64,000 bases of DNA from Veillonella seminalis. GTDB taxonomy: Bacteria > Bacillota > Negativicutes > Veillonellales > Veillonellaceae. Below the pieces are notes generated by a model. It was not told the origin of the DNA. It did not search any database and worked only from the letters and a program-made list of their open reading frames with translations. Shown here piece after piece: positions 9,216 through 20,763 of this stretch. Made by a program: the position numbers and the translations under genes. Every line of letters starts with the position of its first letter. Positions within the stretch are counted from its first letter, which is position 1. Where the stretch lies: the NCBI RefSeq assembly GCF_003992065.1, contig NZ_RQUZ01000007.1, positions 80,476 to 144,475 of the forward strand, given 5' to 3'.

Positions 9216-9860
9216 TTATTTGTTGGCTGCTTCCCAATCTGCTAAGAATCTGGTAAGACCTGCATCCGTTAAAGGATGTTTCATCGAGGCAGTTAACACC
9301 TTGTATGGCACCGTGGCAATATGAGCGCCCGCTTTCGCACACTGCGTCATATGCATTGGTGTGCGTACACTGGCGGCAATAATTTCAGCCTTAATGTCAT
9401 GCATAATAAAGATTTCGGCAATATCTTCAATCAAAGTAATGCCGTCCATGCTCATATCATCGATACGACCTACGAAAGGACTTACGAAAGTAGCCCCTGC
9501 GCGTGCGGCCAATAAAGCCTGGTTAGCGGAGAAAATCAAAGTAACATTTGTTTTAATGCCTTCTTTGTGAAGTACGGAAACGGCTTTAAGACCTTCTTCC
9601 GTCATAGGTACTTTGATAACTACGTTTTTACCCAATTTAACGAGTTCATGAGCTTCTTTAACCATTTCAGGTGCCGTAGTTGCAATAACTTCAGCACTTA
9701 CAGGACCGTCAACGAGTTCGGCAATCTGTTTGATTACTTCTTTAAGATCACGTTTTTCTTTAACGATCAAAGATGGGTTGGTTGTTACCCCGGCAATAAA
9801 GCCCATTTCATAAGCAGCTTTAATTTCATCGAAATTGGCAGTATCAATAAAAATTTTCAT
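9216..9860 (-). CDS. tal: Transaldolase / fructose-6-phosphate aldolase-like protein
   Basis: The 214-residue enzyme of the small transaldolase (TalC/FSA) class uses a Schiff-base Lys at 83 (VVIKVPMT). It also has the N-terminal [13 protein letters not shown] and GVTTNPSLI signatures and the SPFVGRIDD segment. It should act in the non-oxidative pentose phosphate pathway; members of this class can be transaldolases or fructose-6-phosphate aldolases, and sequence alone does not decide. It pairs with glpX, as in Bacillus where tal, murA and glpX lie together. An unusual repeat-rich leader precedes it. Confidence 0.9.
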   Translation of the reverse strand: MKIFIDTANFDEIKAAYEMGFIAGVTTNPSLIVKEKRDLKEVIKQIAELVDGPVSAEVIATTAPEMVKEAHELVKLGKNVVIKVPMTEEGLKAVSVLHKEGIKTNVTLIFSANQALLAARAGATFVSPFVGRIDDMSMDGITLIEDIAEIFIMHDIKAEIIAASVRTPMHMTQCAKAGAHIATVPYKVLTASMKHPLTDAGLTRFLADWEAANK

Positions 9861-9906
9861 AAGAGCTCCTTTTTAAAAACACTGTAGAACGTTGAATTAT
9901 ATACAG

Positions 9907-10015
9907 TTCAGAAGCACTACCTCAAGTCGGCCGAAGCGTCATCTCAAATCAGACGAAACGCTACCTCGGTCAGCCGAAGCTCCCGGTCAATACGACTGCT
10001 CGGGTGCCTTCTGAA
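9907..10015 (-). repeat. Degenerate 22-bp tandem repeat enclosed by a closing stem, upstream of tal
   Basis: Three or four imperfect units occur in a row: 9911-9932, 9933-9954, 9955-9975, and a partial one from 9976. The shared pattern is GAAGCrCTACCTCAArTCrGcC. The whole block is flanked by complementary arms TTCAGAAGCAC (9907-9917) and GTGCCTTCTGAA (10004-10015), so a long hairpin is possible. A TATAAT-like box on the minus strand lies just downstream of it, so the block may be upstream DNA and not transcribed leader. Confidence 0.6.
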
Positions 10016-10034
10016 ATTGCATAATGCACATAGA

Positions 10035-10056
10035 AGGTCTGACATTTGTCAGACCT
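10035..10056 (-). terminator. Perfect hairpin after serS, probable terminator with a poor U-tract
   Basis: AGGTCTGACA (10035-10044) pairs perfectly with 10047-10056 around a 2-nt spacer. It starts 14 nt after the serS stop. The following minus-strand bases (TTCTATG) are a weak U-tract, so its efficiency is uncertain. Confidence 0.5.
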
Positions 10057-10070
10057 CATGCCTTATACTT

Positions 10071-11351
10071 TTATTTTACAGGTTTAATTACTTCTGCACC
10101 ACCCATATATGGCTGTAAAACTTTAGGAATGCGAACGGAACCGTCAGCTTCCTGATTGTTTTCCAAAATAGCGGCAACCGTACGACCTACAGCCAAACCG
10201 GAACCATTCAATGTATGAATGAATTCAGGTTTGCTCTTCGCATCGCGACGGAATTTGATATTACCGCGACGAGCTTGGAAATCGGTCATGTTGGAGCAAG
10301 ACGAGATTTCACGATAGCAATCCTGAGCCGGCATCCAAACTTCTACGTCATATGTTTTAGCGGAACCGAAACCGATATCACCGGTGCAAAGAGTAATTAC
10401 ACGATGCGGTAATTCCAATAAACGCAATACTTCTTCCGCATTATCCGTCAAAGATTCGAGTTCCTGATAAGAAGTTTCAGGTGTAGCGAATTTTACCATT
10501 TCAACTTTGTTGAACTGATGCTGACGAATGAGACCGCGTGTATCACGACCGGCCGAGCCGGCTTCCGCACGGAAACAAGCGGTGAATGCCGTGTAGTATT
10601 TAGGCAATTCATTGGCGCTCAAAATTTCACCGGCATGGAAGTTAGTAAGAGTAACTTCAGCAGTCGGAATGAGGAAGTATTCTGTATTTTCTACTTTATA
10701 CATATCTTCGGCAAATTTAGGTAATTGCCCTGTGTTGGTTAAAGTCTGACGAGTTACCATGTAAGGTGTCATCATTTCGGTATATCCCTGTTTTTCGGTG
10801 TGAAGATCAAGCATGAAGTTAATCAACGCACGTTCCAAGCGGGCTCCCAAACCTTTATAGAATGTGAAACGGGCACCACTTTCTTTGGCGGCACGTTCCC
10901 AGTCTAAAATATCGAGGCTTTCACCTAAGTCCCAGTGAGCCTGAATAGGGAAATCAAATTCACGAGGTTTGCCCCAACGACGCATTTCAGGGTTGTCATT
11001 TTCATCTTCCCCTACCGGTACGGATGCATCGCACATATTAGGCAACATGAGGGCAATGTTTTGGAGTGAAGATTCAGTTTCACGAATTTTGCCGTCAAGC
11101 TCAGCAATCTTGTCGCCCACTTTCTGCATTTCCGCAATCTTGTCGTCCGCATTTTCTTTATTGCGTTTTAACGCACTGATTTCTGCGGTTACTGAGTTGC
11201 GCTGTGCTTTTAATTGTTCTACTTCTTGAATTAAATCCTTGCGCAAATCATACAATTTGGCAAAGTTTTCCAAATCGCCGGTGGTATGGCGATTGTCCAA
11301 GTTTTGCTGTACTGCTTCCAGATTTTCTCTAACGAAACGTAAATCTAACAT
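10071..11351 (-). CDS. serS: Seryl-tRNA synthetase
   Basis: This class II synthetase charges tRNA-Ser. An N-terminal long coiled-coil arm (about residues 25-100, rich in Glu/Lys/Gln) precedes the catalytic core. The core carries motif 2 ([24 protein letters not shown]) and motif 3 ([17 protein letters not shown]). An upstream ATG at 11357 is only 2 nt from the GAGG ribosome-binding site. The ATG at 11351 has the normal 8-nt spacing, giving 426 residues starting [10 protein letters not shown]. No T-box leader is visible in the short upstream gap. Confidence 0.96.
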   Translation of the reverse strand: MLDLRFVRENLEAVQQNLDNRHTTGDLENFAKLYDLRKDLIQEVEQLKAQRNSVTAEISALKRNKENADDKIAEMQKVGDKIAELDGKIRETESSLQNIALMLPNMCDASVPVGEDENDNPEMRRWGKPREFDFPIQAHWDLGESLDILDWERAAKESGARFTFYKGLGARLERALINFMLDLHTEKQGYTEMMTPYMVTRQTLTNTGQLPKFAEDMYKVENTEYFLIPTAEVTLTNFHAGEILSANELPKYYTAFTACFRAEAGSAGRDTRGLIRQHQFNKVEMVKFATPETSYQELESLTDNAEEVLRLLELPHRVITLCTGDIGFGSAKTYDVEVWMPAQDCYREISSCSNMTDFQARRGNIKFRRDAKSKPEFIHTLNGSGLAVGRTVAAILENNQEADGSVRIPKVLQPYMGGAEVIKPVK

Positions 11352-11442
11352 ATCCATAACCTCTTACTTAAAATGCGTGCCCAATGGCACAATGTATTAT
11401 TAATTACACTTAATCATACCACATCTGCACAGTTTTTGCCAT

Positions 11443-11478
11443 GAAAAAAGCCGGTATCAGTTAAACTGTTACCGACTT
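11443..11478 (-). terminator. Terminator after lysS
   Basis: An imperfect stem between 11447-11460 and 11466-11478 is flanked on the minus strand by a U-run (A-run at 11443-11449). It lies 46 nt past the lysS stop. Confidence 0.75.
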
Positions 11479-11524
11479 TTTATTATTTATTTACATTATG
11501 TCTTAATTTACTGGGACTATGCCG

Positions 11525-13069
<1,545 letters not shown>

Positions 13070-13186
13070 TTACATGGCCTCCTAACTCTATCTGCTCAAA
13101 AACGGTCTTACTTATAGTATAACAGTTTTGAGAACTTTTATGGGTATATTTTATGGGCGGTACCTTATTAACCGGCTCCGGCCCTA

Positions 13187-13660
13187 TTAGCTGATCGCTA
13201 AAATTTTAAAAGTAGCCACACCGTCCGGTGTATTTACTTCAACGGTAGCACCTTTTTTCTTGCCGAGAATAGCACTGCCTACCGGCGATTCATTGGAAAT
13301 GCGGTTGTTGAACGGATCCGCTTCGGAAGAACCGACGATTACATAATCCAATTCTTCATCGTATTCCTGATCTAACAATTTAACTTTACTGCCCACGGAA
13401 ACAACGTTTTTACGGGTTTTTTCGTCAATGATTTTAGCCGTGTTGATTTTATTTTCTAATTCAATGATATGACCTTCGATAAAAGCCTGTTCATTTTTTG
13501 CATCATCATATTCAGAGTTTTCACTGATGTCGCCATATTCAATAGCGGTTTTAATACGTTGCGCTACTTCGATACGACGAACCGATTTAAAATACGCTAA
13601 TTCTTCTTCAAGTTTTTTAAGACCTTCTGCTGTTAACAGTGTTTCTTTAACTTCTGCCAT
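13187..13660 (-). CDS. greA: Transcription elongation factor GreA
   Basis: GreA stimulates cleavage of backtracked RNA in RNA polymerase. The 157 residues show the N-terminal coiled coil (LLTAEGLKKLEEEL, RIEVAQRIKTAIEYGDISEN) with the acidic tip YDDAKNEQ. The C-terminal FKBP-like domain contains ISNESPVGSAILGKKKGATVEV. The length is normal. It is followed by lysS after about 117 nt. Confidence 0.97.
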   Translation of the reverse strand: MAEVKETLLTAEGLKKLEEELAYFKSVRRIEVAQRIKTAIEYGDISENSEYDDAKNEQAFIEGHIIELENKINTAKIIDEKTRKNVVSVGSKVKLLDQEYDEELDYVIVGSSEADPFNNRISNESPVGSAILGKKKGATVEVNTPDGVATFKILAIS

Positions 13661-13693
13661 ATTAGGACTCCTCTTTCAATAGTTGTTCAGCTA

Positions 13694-13724
13694 TAAAGAA
13701 AAAGTGTCATACACTGACACCTTT
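13694..13724 (-). terminator. Terminator after dusB
   Basis: The stem AAAGTGTCA (13701-13709) pairs with TGACACcTTT (13715-13724) around a 5-nt loop. The minus strand continues into a U-rich stretch. It lies about 100 nt past the dusB stop. Confidence 0.7.
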
Positions 13725-13821
13725 GCTTTACATCACATATATTTACGTATTAAAACGTAATTTACGTAATATTATAACAATAATTTTAATGCATTGTCAA
13801 TTTAACTGCCGTGCAAATTTA

Positions 13822-14814
13822 CTAGATAGATAATTCGGATGCATAGGTTGCAATCGCCTCTTTAAAGGCTTTTTCCGTGTACAATGTATTGATTCGATTA
13901 CGCCATTTGGCGGCTTCCGGCAAGCCTTTAATATACCAGCCCGCATGCGTACGAATTTCACGAACACCTAAAGCCGTTCCCTTATACTTGCACAATAGTT
14001 CAAAATGACGCAATAACATATTTAAACGTTCACGTGCCGATGGTTTCGGCACTAACGTACCGTTTTCCAAGTATTGATTCACTTCGTTAAAAATCCACGG
14101 ATTTCCTTGAGCACCGCGACCGATGAGGACGGCATCACAGCCCGTTTCATCAAGCATGGCTTTAGCGGATAGAGCATCCACAATATCGCCGTTACCGAGC
14201 ACGGGAATCGCAAGAGCTGCTTTAACGTCTTTAATATAGGACCAGTCAGCCTCTCCCATGTACATCTGCTCACGGGTACGACCGTGAACGGCGACAGCCG
14301 CTACACCGACCGATTCGATTCGTTTGGCAAAATCGAGTACATTTTTAGATGTATCATCCCAGCCGAGTCGCATTTTAACCGTAACCGGCACAGCTACGGC
14401 TTTTACCGCTGCTTCCGCCACACGAGCCGCCAAATCGGGCGTTTTCATCAACGCGGAACCGTCACCGGAGGATACCACTTTTTTAACCGGGCAGCCCATA
14501 TTGATATCTACAATATCGGCCCCGGCTCGTTCTACCACTTGGGACGCCAAGGCTATCGCCTCGGGATCGGAGCCGAAAATTTGCATCGATACGGGATGTT
14601 CAACCTCTTCCATAAAGAGCAAATCCTTCGTGTGCTCATTTTCGTATTTAATCCCCATGGCACTTACCATTTCAGTACACACCAAAGCTGCCCCCTGCTC
14701 TTTCGCCAAGAGCCGGTACGCAATATCGCTGACCCCCGCCATAGGAGCCAGCACAGCCCGACCTTTAATCGGTACATTACCGATATACCAGGTCGAATTA
14801 TTTATTTCTTTCAT
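13822..14814 (-). CDS. dusB: tRNA-dihydrouridine synthase (DusB family)
   Basis: This is an FMN enzyme that reduces uridine to dihydrouridine in tRNA D-loops. It has the N-terminal [15 protein letters not shown], the family block [19 protein letters not shown] with the catalytic Cys near residue 104, [10 protein letters not shown], and the FMN-phosphate site [11 protein letters not shown]. Its 330 residues are normal length. The start overlaps the coaX stop by 17 nt, indicating coupled expression in a birA-coaX-dusB run. Confidence 0.95.
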   Translation of the reverse strand: MKEINNSTWYIGNVPIKGRAVLAPMAGVSDIAYRLLAKEQGAALVCTEMVSAMGIKYENEHTKDLLFMEEVEHPVSMQIFGSDPEAIALASQVVERAGADIVDINMGCPVKKVVSSGDGSALMKTPDLAARVAEAAVKAVAVPVTVKMRLGWDDTSKNVLDFAKRIESVGVAAVAVHGRTREQMYMGEADWSYIKDVKAALAIPVLGNGDIVDALSAKAMLDETGCDAVLIGRGAQGNPWIFNEVNQYLENGTLVPKPSARERLNMLLRHFELLCKYKGTALGVREIRTHAGWYIKGLPEAAKWRNRINTLYTEKAFKEAIATYASELSI

Positions 14815-15565
14815 ACAACAATCGTAATCCTTCTAGGGTCAACATCGGCTCAATATAATCAATTACGTCTGTTTCCGCATTGATTAAATGAGCTAAACCG
14901 CCGGTAGCGATGACCTTAACGCCTTCCGGCATTTCTTTTTTCATGCGGGCCACGATGCCTTCCACCTGACCTACATAACCGAATAAGACACCGGACTGCA
15001 TGGAAGTTACCGTGCTCTTACAGATAACCTGGCCCGGATTTTTCACTTCAATACGCGGCAATTTTGCGGCTCGTTGGAAGAGTGCTTCCGCCGAAATCTG
15101 CACGCCCGGTGCAATGGCACCGCCGATATAATCGCCGTTTGCCAAAATAGCACAATACGTCGTAGCCGTACCGAAATCGATAACAATCAACGGTCCGCCG
15201 TATTTTTCATAAGCCGACACGGCATTCACAATACGGTCTGCCCCTACTTCGCGAGGATTATCGTATTTAATCGCCATACCTGTTTTGGTACCCGGCCCTA
15301 CAATGATAGGTTTAACATTAAAATAGCGCAAGCAAACGCGCTCCAATGTAGGCATCAACGGCGGTACTACCGATGAAATAATGATTGCCTCAATGTCGTT
15401 AATATTCACTTGGCGATCGTGAAAAAATAAATTCATCAACAATACGCCGTATTCGTCGGTCGTACGCACACGGTCTGTAGAAATGCGCCAATGACCGACC
15501 AACTCTTTCTTCTTATATACGCCGAGAACAATATTTGTATTACCTACATCAACCACTAATAACAT
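14798..15565 (-). CDS. coaX: Type III pantothenate kinase
   Basis: CoaX phosphorylates pantothenate, the first step of CoA synthesis. It belongs to the acetate/sugar kinase/Hsc70/actin superfamily. The phosphate-binding motif [10 protein letters not shown] is at residues 6-15, and [28 protein letters not shown] and [11 protein letters not shown] are diagnostic. The 255 residues are normal length. It lies 7 nt after birA and overlaps dusB. Confidence 0.96.
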   Translation of the reverse strand: MLLVVDVGNTNIVLGVYKKKELVGHWRISTDRVRTTDEYGVLLMNLFFHDRQVNINDIEAIIISSVVPPLMPTLERVCLRYFNVKPIIVGPGTKTGMAIKYDNPREVGADRIVNAVSAYEKYGGPLIVIDFGTATTYCAILANGDYIGGAIAPGVQISAEALFQRAAKLPRIEVKNPGQVICKSTVTSMQSGVLFGYVGQVEGIVARMKKEMPEGVKVIATGGLAHLINAETDVIDYIEPMLTLEGLRLLYERNK

Positions 15566-15572
15566 GTTTATG

Positions 15573-16559
15573 TCAGCCTCCTACTTTATGTGCTGGTCGT
15601 ATGGATACGTCACCGGCCACCACTCGTTCTACGGAGCCATCAGCACGTTCTATCATAAGATTACCGTCACGATCAAGGTCGACGGCTTTACCTTCATACG
15701 TATTCCCCGGTGCACGAACTTCTACGTCTTTACCCAAGGTAATACTAAATTCTTTCCATTCTGCCAAAGTGCTGTCAAAACCTTCCGCCAACACTTTATT
15801 ATACTGCTTTTCCATCTCTTCTAAAATAACATTCAGAGCTTCACGACGGTCAACTTCGACGCCTTCCATGGCAAACGACGTGGCTACGTCTTTAATAAAT
15901 TCAGGTAATTCGTCCTGCGTACTGCCCGTATTGATGCCGATGCCCATAACAATATAAGCAATAGCTTCCATGGTGCCGTTCATTTCGGTCAAAATACCTA
16001 CTAATTTACGACCATTTACCAAAATATCATTCGGCCACTTGATACCGGCCGTGTTAAGACCTAAACGACGAAACGCCTTAATGAGAGCTACTGCTGCCAT
16101 AAGGGTACATTTAGGAGCTTCAATCGGCAAAAATGACGGACGCAATACGATACTGAACCAAAGACCTTTACCGTATGGCGAGAACCACCCGCGGTTTAAT
16201 CGGCCGCGACCGGCTACCTGTTCTTCCGCTACCACCACAGTGCCTTCCGGAGCCCCTTTAGCAGCCAATTCACGAGCTACAGAGTTACTGGATTCAACAC
16301 TTGGAACATAATGATAATTGCGACCGAAAGTTTTCGTTGTCAAAACCGATTCCATTTCAAGCGGACTCATGAGGTCCGGTTCATTCACCAAGCGATACCC
16401 TTTTTTAGTGAATGATTCAATAGTATACCCTTTTTTACGCAATGCTTCAATATGTTTCCAAATAGCTGTACGTGAAACTTCACAACGTTCCGACATGCGT
16501 TGGCCCGAAACAAATTCACCTTTATTCTCACGAAGCAGCTCCAAAATTGCATCCCTCAT
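15573..16559 (-). CDS. birA: Biotin-protein ligase / biotin operon repressor BirA
   Basis: The bifunctional BirA has an N-terminal winged helix ([39 protein letters not shown]) and a biotin ligase domain with [17 protein letters not shown] and [17 protein letters not shown]. The open frame continues upstream to 16865, but that part overlaps the ftsH terminator and the end of ftsH. The start is set at ATG 16559 (328 residues), with GGAGG 11 nt upstream. The winged helix suggests it also represses biotin genes, none of which is in this window. Confidence 0.93.
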   Translation of the reverse strand: MRDAILELLRENKGEFVSGQRMSERCEVSRTAIWKHIEALRKKGYTIESFTKKGYRLVNEPDLMSPLEMESVLTTKTFGRNYHYVPSVESSNSVARELAAKGAPEGTVVVAEEQVAGRGRLNRGWFSPYGKGLWFSIVLRPSFLPIEAPKCTLMAAVALIKAFRRLGLNTAGIKWPNDILVNGRKLVGILTEMNGTMEAIAYIVMGIGINTGSTQDELPEFIKDVATSFAMEGVEVDRREALNVILEEMEKQYNKVLAEGFDSTLAEWKEFSITLGKDVEVRAPGNTYEGKAVDLDRDGNLMIERADGSVERVVAGDVSIRPAHKVGG

Positions 16560-16581
16560 CCTAATCGATGCCTCCTTTATG

Positions 16582-16607
16582 AAAAAGGGCCGCCTAACCG
16601 GCGGCCC
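16582..16607 (-). terminator. Terminator after ftsH
   Basis: GGGCCGCC (16587-16594) pairs perfectly with GGCGGCCC (16600-16607), and the minus strand then has a U-run (A-run 16582-16586). The hairpin supports the shorter birA start. Confidence 0.92.
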
Positions 16608-16632
16608 TATGCCAATCGGTGTATACCGATTA

Positions 16633-18567
16633 TTATTTATTTGCGTCAGTTGTGTCGCCGTTCGATGCACCGGATTTACCTTCAGATTCGGTAGCAATCG
16701 CATCGGGAACGATAATTCCCGCTGCTTCCAACGCACTCTTAGCGCCATTTCCTTCCACTGTATTTGGGTCCGTAATGGTTCCGTATTTATACAAATTCTC
16801 GATTTGAGTATGATCGATAGTTTCTTCTTCCAAGAGTACATTCGCCATATTATGCAAGAACTCAATATTATCGGATAACAATTTCATTACGTCATTGTAA
16901 GCTTCTAAAACGATTTTATGCATTTCCGCATCAATTTTTTCAGCTACGGCTTCACCATAGTTACGTTCATGTCCTAAGCTGCGGCCTAAGAACACCTGTT
17001 CCTGATGTTCACCGAATACGAGTGGTCCCAATTCTTCACTCATACCGAGACGAGTAATCATATGACGTACGATGTTGGTAACTTGTTGTAAGTCACCGGA
17101 AGCACCGCTACTGATTTCTTTCAATACGAGAGATTCGGCACAACGACCGCCCAAGGCTACACGAATACGTGCAAGCATCTGAGATTTTGTCATATAATTC
17201 TGTTCTTCTACAGGTAACATCATTGTGTAACCGCCGGCACGACCGCGCGGAATAATTGTTACTTTGTGTACCGGATCGGCATCAGGCAACAAATGTGCCA
17301 CAATCGCATGACCCGATTCATGATACGCCGTCAAGCGACGTTCTTTATCGCTTACTACATGGCTGCGGCGTTCCGGACCGTAACTTACCTTTTCACTGGC
17401 TTCTTCAAGATCGGCCATGGTAACTTGTTTACGATTCTGACGAGCTGCCAATAAAGCGGCTTCATTCAACAAGTTGCTCAAATCGGCACCGGTGAAACCG
17501 GGTGTCTTTTTGGCAATGGTTTGTAAATTTACATCCTCAGCCAACGGTTTGTTGCGAGCATGTACTTTTAAGATAGCTTCACGACCGCGTAAATCCGGTT
17601 TATCAACCGTAACCTGACGGTCAAAACGACCCGGACGAAGTAAAGCCGGATCCAAGATATCAGGTCGGTTAGTCGCTGCGATGGTAATGATACCTTCGTT
17701 AGCGCCGAAACCGTCCATTTCAACGAGTAATTGGTTCAAGGTCTGTTCGCGTTCATCATGACCGCCGCCGAGACCGGCACCACGTTGACGACCTACCGCA
17801 TCAATTTCGTCGATGAAAATGATACAAGGCGCATTTTTCTTAGCCTGACCGAAGAGGTCACGTACACGGGATGCACCGACCCCGACGAACATTTCTACGA
17901 AGTCGGAACCGCTGATACTGAAGAACGGTACGCCCGCTTCACCAGCTACGGCACGAGCCAATAAAGTTTTACCTGTGCCCGGAGGTCCGAATAAAAGCAC
18001 CCCTTTAGGAATTTTAGCACCAATGGCATTAAATTTGCCCGGATTGCGCAAGAATTCTACAACTTCTTCCAATTCCTGTTTTGCTTCATCCGCACCGGCC
18101 ACATCTTTAAATGTTACATTAACTTTGCCTTCACCCTGCATTTTGGCACGGCTTTTGCCAAAGTTCATAACACGACCGCCGCTGCCTTGTGTCTGCTGCA
18201 TGATAAAGAACCAAACACCAATCAACAAGAAGATTGGCAATACAGAGCTCAATAAGCCCATCCACCAAGAAGGTTGTTCCGGTGGTTTTGCAGTGATTTG
18301 CACTTCATTTGTAGTCAGCTGATTCATTAAAGTAGGATCGGTTGGTGCGTAAGTGCTGAACTCAGTACCGTTCTTAAGCTTACCTACAATGGCATGGTTA
18401 TCCGTGATGGTAATGCTGTCTACTTTCTTCTGTGTTACATGCTGTAAAAAGCTGGTGTAACTAATCTCTGACTTTGCCGTATTTGTACTGGAGAACGAAT
18501 TGATAACCGTAGCCGCCGCCACAATAATCAAAATGTACAACAGTGCATTTTTCATAAAACGACCCAA
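16633..18567 (-). CDS. ftsH: ATP-dependent zinc metalloprotease FtsH
   Basis: FtsH is a membrane-anchored AAA+ protease for membrane-protein quality control and regulator turnover. Two membrane segments lie at about 6-24 and 105-124 around a short extracytoplasmic domain. Walker A GPPGTGKT is at 194-201, Walker [12 protein letters not shown] near 249-259, and the zinc site HESGH at 416-420. The 644 residues are normal length. The start is TTG at 18567: AAAGGGG lies 7 nt upstream, while the next ATG (residue 5) is too far. It belongs to the classical tilS-hpt-ftsH cluster and ends at a strong terminator. Confidence 0.97.
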   Translation of the reverse strand: MGRFMKNALLYILIIVAAATVINSFSSTNTAKSEISYTSFLQHVTQKKVDSITITDNHAIVGKLKNGTEFSTYAPTDPTLMNQLTTNEVQITAKPPEQPSWWMGLLSSVLPIFLLIGVWFFIMQQTQGSGGRVMNFGKSRAKMQGEGKVNVTFKDVAGADEAKQELEEVVEFLRNPGKFNAIGAKIPKGVLLFGPPGTGKTLLARAVAGEAGVPFFSISGSDFVEMFVGVGASRVRDLFGQAKKNAPCIIFIDEIDAVGRQRGAGLGGGHDEREQTLNQLLVEMDGFGANEGIITIAATNRPDILDPALLRPGRFDRQVTVDKPDLRGREAILKVHARNKPLAEDVNLQTIAKKTPGFTGADLSNLLNEAALLAARQNRKQVTMADLEEASEKVSYGPERRSHVVSDKERRLTAYHESGHAIVAHLLPDADPVHKVTIIPRGRAGGYTMMLPVEEQNYMTKSQMLARIRVALGGRCAESLVLKEISSGASGDLQQVTNIVRHMITRLGMSEELGPLVFGEHQEQVFLGRSLGHERNYGEAVAEKIDAEMHKIVLEAYNDVMKLLSDNIEFLHNMANVLLEEETIDHTQIENLYKYGTITDPNTVEGNGAKSALEAAGIIVPDAIATESEGKSGASNGDTTDANK

Positions 18568-18706
18568 TCTATTACCCCTTTCAAAAATGTCTCAATATGA
18601 TTTATTTATCACTACTATATCGAAAAAATATATTCTGACAAACATATTACCATATTTTAGATTAACATACAATGTATTTATCAGATACATTGACTATAGT
18701 CATTCA

Positions 18707-19249
18707 TTATTTAGTCGTATACACTTCTTCTTTGAGTACGCCGATATATGGCAAATTGCGATATTTTTCAGCATAATCAAGGCCGTAACCAACCACAAAG
18801 TAATCGGGAACCACAAACCCCTGATAATCCACATGCACATCGACCGTGCGACGATCAGGTTTGTTAAGCAAGGCCACCAAGCGAACACTCTTCGCATTGC
18901 GGGATTTTAAGTTTTCCAATAAATAATGAAGCGTATTCCCCGTATCCACAATATCTTCTACAACGATAACGTGCTTACCTTCCACCGGTTTGTCCAAGTC
19001 TTTTAAAATGCGAACTACACCGCTGCTTTCAGTGCTGTTGCCGTAACTGGAACAGGAGATGAAATCCAAAGCCACATTGCCTTCGATGGCTCTCGCCAAA
19101 TCGGCAAAAAATACTACGGCGCCTTTTAATACGCACACGAGAACTACGTCCTCGCCTTTATAATCAGCAGAAATTTGTTTACCCAATTCGGCAACACGTT
19201 CCCGCAAGGCTTCTTCAGTGATTAATACTTCCTTAATGGAATCCAACAT
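18707..19249 (-). CDS. hpt: Hypoxanthine phosphoribosyltransferase
   Basis: Hpt salvages hypoxanthine (and usually guanine) to IMP/GMP with PRPP. The PRPP motif VIVVEDIVDTGNTLHYL is at about residues 94-110, and VCVLKGAVVFFADLAR and DYFVVGYGLDYAEKYRNLPYIG are conserved. Its 180 residues are normal length. The ATG follows the tilS stop immediately (no gap), so translation is probably coupled. Confidence 0.96.
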   Translation of the reverse strand: MLDSIKEVLITEEALRERVAELGKQISADYKGEDVVLVCVLKGAVVFFADLARAIEGNVALDFISCSSYGNSTESSGVVRILKDLDKPVEGKHVIVVEDIVDTGNTLHYLLENLKSRNAKSVRLVALLNKPDRRTVDVHVDYQGFVVPDYFVVGYGLDYAEKYRNLPYIGVLKEEVYTTK

Positions 19250-20671
19250 TTACTTCTCCTCCTCGATAGAACAAGCCCAATATTCAGTCGTTTGCTCATC
19301 CCACACAATTGTGGTCGTCTTCGGCTTCACTGTTTGAAATACTACTTTATCGCCGCACACAAACCATAAAGCATCACGCTCCTCAGTCGCCACTTTACAA
19401 TCTATAAGCCAGTCTTTTAACTTTTTGTGCCCCCATATACGGCCGTCACGCCGTCGAAGCACTATGCGGTCGCCCGGTTGTCTGTGCCGAATCACCGGCC
19501 CTTTCGGTGCCAGATAACGCGGAATCAACAGATTTTCACCGGTCTGTAAAGGCATCGGCTCCTCTGCCGGCCCCGACCAAGACAAAGCACGCAAACCCGT
19601 CACTTGAAAACGGTGCGTTATCAAATCAGTTACTACTAAACGTCCAATTTGTATTATATCATATTGTGCCGCAACCTTCACCTGTGAACACATAAATAGT
19701 TTTCTTTTTTGTCCCTTTATCACTTGCCGCAGTTCTTCAACATGAGCCGAACTAAACGTATTGCCCGTGTCAAAAAGGCCGAAAATATAACGCCATAAGC
19801 GATAAAACAGAGCATCAGGCAAAGAGGCCACTTCATGACGTTTTAACTCCAAATACGGCGTACCGTCGGCAGCCTTTTTAAAAACAGAACACAGTTCGTT
19901 AAATCTTCGCTCTGTTTCGGCCGTAAGATACGTTTCATCGGCGCTCACATGCTCACCCAAGCGTGCCAGCACGGCCACGATATTGGGGTTAAACTGCTGC
20001 AATAACGGCAAGACTTCAAGGCGCAAGCGGTTGCGCATATAAATCGGTTCATCATTTGTCGCATCAAGTGCAAACGGCAGGCCCGATTCCTTGACATAGC
20101 CTAAAATATCGTTTTTCGTGACGCCTAAAAACGGACGCCATATATCGCCCGCAAGCACCTGCATGCCCTGTAAACCGGCCGTGCCGCTGCCGCGTATCAA
20201 ATGAGCTAAAATTGTTTCCGCCTGGTCATTTTCATGATGAGCCGTAACTATATATTCATAGCCCTCACTGCGACATATCTTTCTAAAAAATTCATAACGC
20301 AAACGACGGCTCACCGTTTCAACAGACTCACCGGATGCCTTTGCTTCAACCCCGGCATCAATCACCAACGGATAGAAAGCTAAGCCATAGTCCGCCGCAT
20401 ACTGCTTAACCATTCTGAGTTCCGCTTTACTTTCAGGTCGTAAGGAATGATCTACACAGGCCACACCGATTGACAAAGCGCTTTCCGTTTCCAAGCCCTT
20501 ATTCGTAATCAGCCAGTGTAGCAAAGCCATCGAATCAGGACCGCCGGAGCAGGCTACCAATACCTTACTGCCACCGGGCACCATTCCCCGTTTTTTTTCA
20601 AAAGCAGCTACTTTAGCTTCAAAAACACTTTTAAATTTACCATCCGTATTGTTTGAGCCCGTCATCGCCAT
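19250..20671 (-). CDS. tilS: tRNA(Ile)-lysidine synthase
   Basis: TilS converts the wobble C of tRNA-Ile(CAU) to lysidine, letting it read AUA. The N-terminal PP-loop is VACSGGPDSMALLHW (about residues 39-53), followed by CVDHSLRPES and TAHHENDQAETILAHLIRGSG. The 473 residues include the C-terminal substrate-binding domains (PGDRIVLRRRDG). The start ATG at 20671 has AAGGAGGT 6 nt upstream. Two tandem palindromes sit between the likely promoter and this ribosome-binding site. Confidence 0.95.
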   Translation of the reverse strand: MAMTGSNNTDGKFKSVFEAKVAAFEKKRGMVPGGSKVLVACSGGPDSMALLHWLITNKGLETESALSIGVACVDHSLRPESKAELRMVKQYAADYGLAFYPLVIDAGVEAKASGESVETVSRRLRYEFFRKICRSEGYEYIVTAHHENDQAETILAHLIRGSGTAGLQGMQVLAGDIWRPFLGVTKNDILGYVKESGLPFALDATNDEPIYMRNRLRLEVLPLLQQFNPNIVAVLARLGEHVSADETYLTAETERRFNELCSVFKKAADGTPYLELKRHEVASLPDALFYRLWRYIFGLFDTGNTFSSAHVEELRQVIKGQKRKLFMCSQVKVAAQYDIIQIGRLVVTDLITHRFQVTGLRALSWSGPAEEPMPLQTGENLLIPRYLAPKGPVIRHRQPGDRIVLRRRDGRIWGHKKLKDWLIDCKVATEERDALWFVCGDKVVFQTVKPKTTTIVWDEQTTEYWACSIEEEK

Positions 20672-20689
20672 GTGTACACCTCCTTACGC

Positions 20690-20723
20690 CTCACTAAATC
20701 GTTTAGCTCACTAAACTGTTTAG
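20690..20723 (-). promoter_or_regulatory. Two tandem operator-like palindromes before tilS-hpt-ftsH
   Basis: Two adjacent 17-bp direct repeats lie at 20690-20706 and 20707-20723, with consensus CTCACTAAAnnGTTTAG. Each contains a near-perfect dyad (CTAAA-N3-TTTAG; CTAAAC-T-GTTTAG). They sit 10-40 nt upstream of the tilS ribosome-binding site, a typical repressor position. The cognate regulator is unknown. Confidence 0.55.
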
Positions 20724-20763
20724 TACAAAATATATTCTGTACTTCTGTTTATTATACCAATAT

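Noticed and set aside
11358..11442. T-box or other amino-acid leader before serS
   Set aside because: The gap is too short and lacks T-box sequence features; similar checks upstream of lysS, glnS and thrC also gave nothing.
16560..16865. In-frame N-terminal extension of BirA by about 100 residues
   Set aside because: It overlaps the ftsH terminator hairpin and ftsH coding sequence, has no family likeness, and a good ATG with GGAGG exists at 16559.
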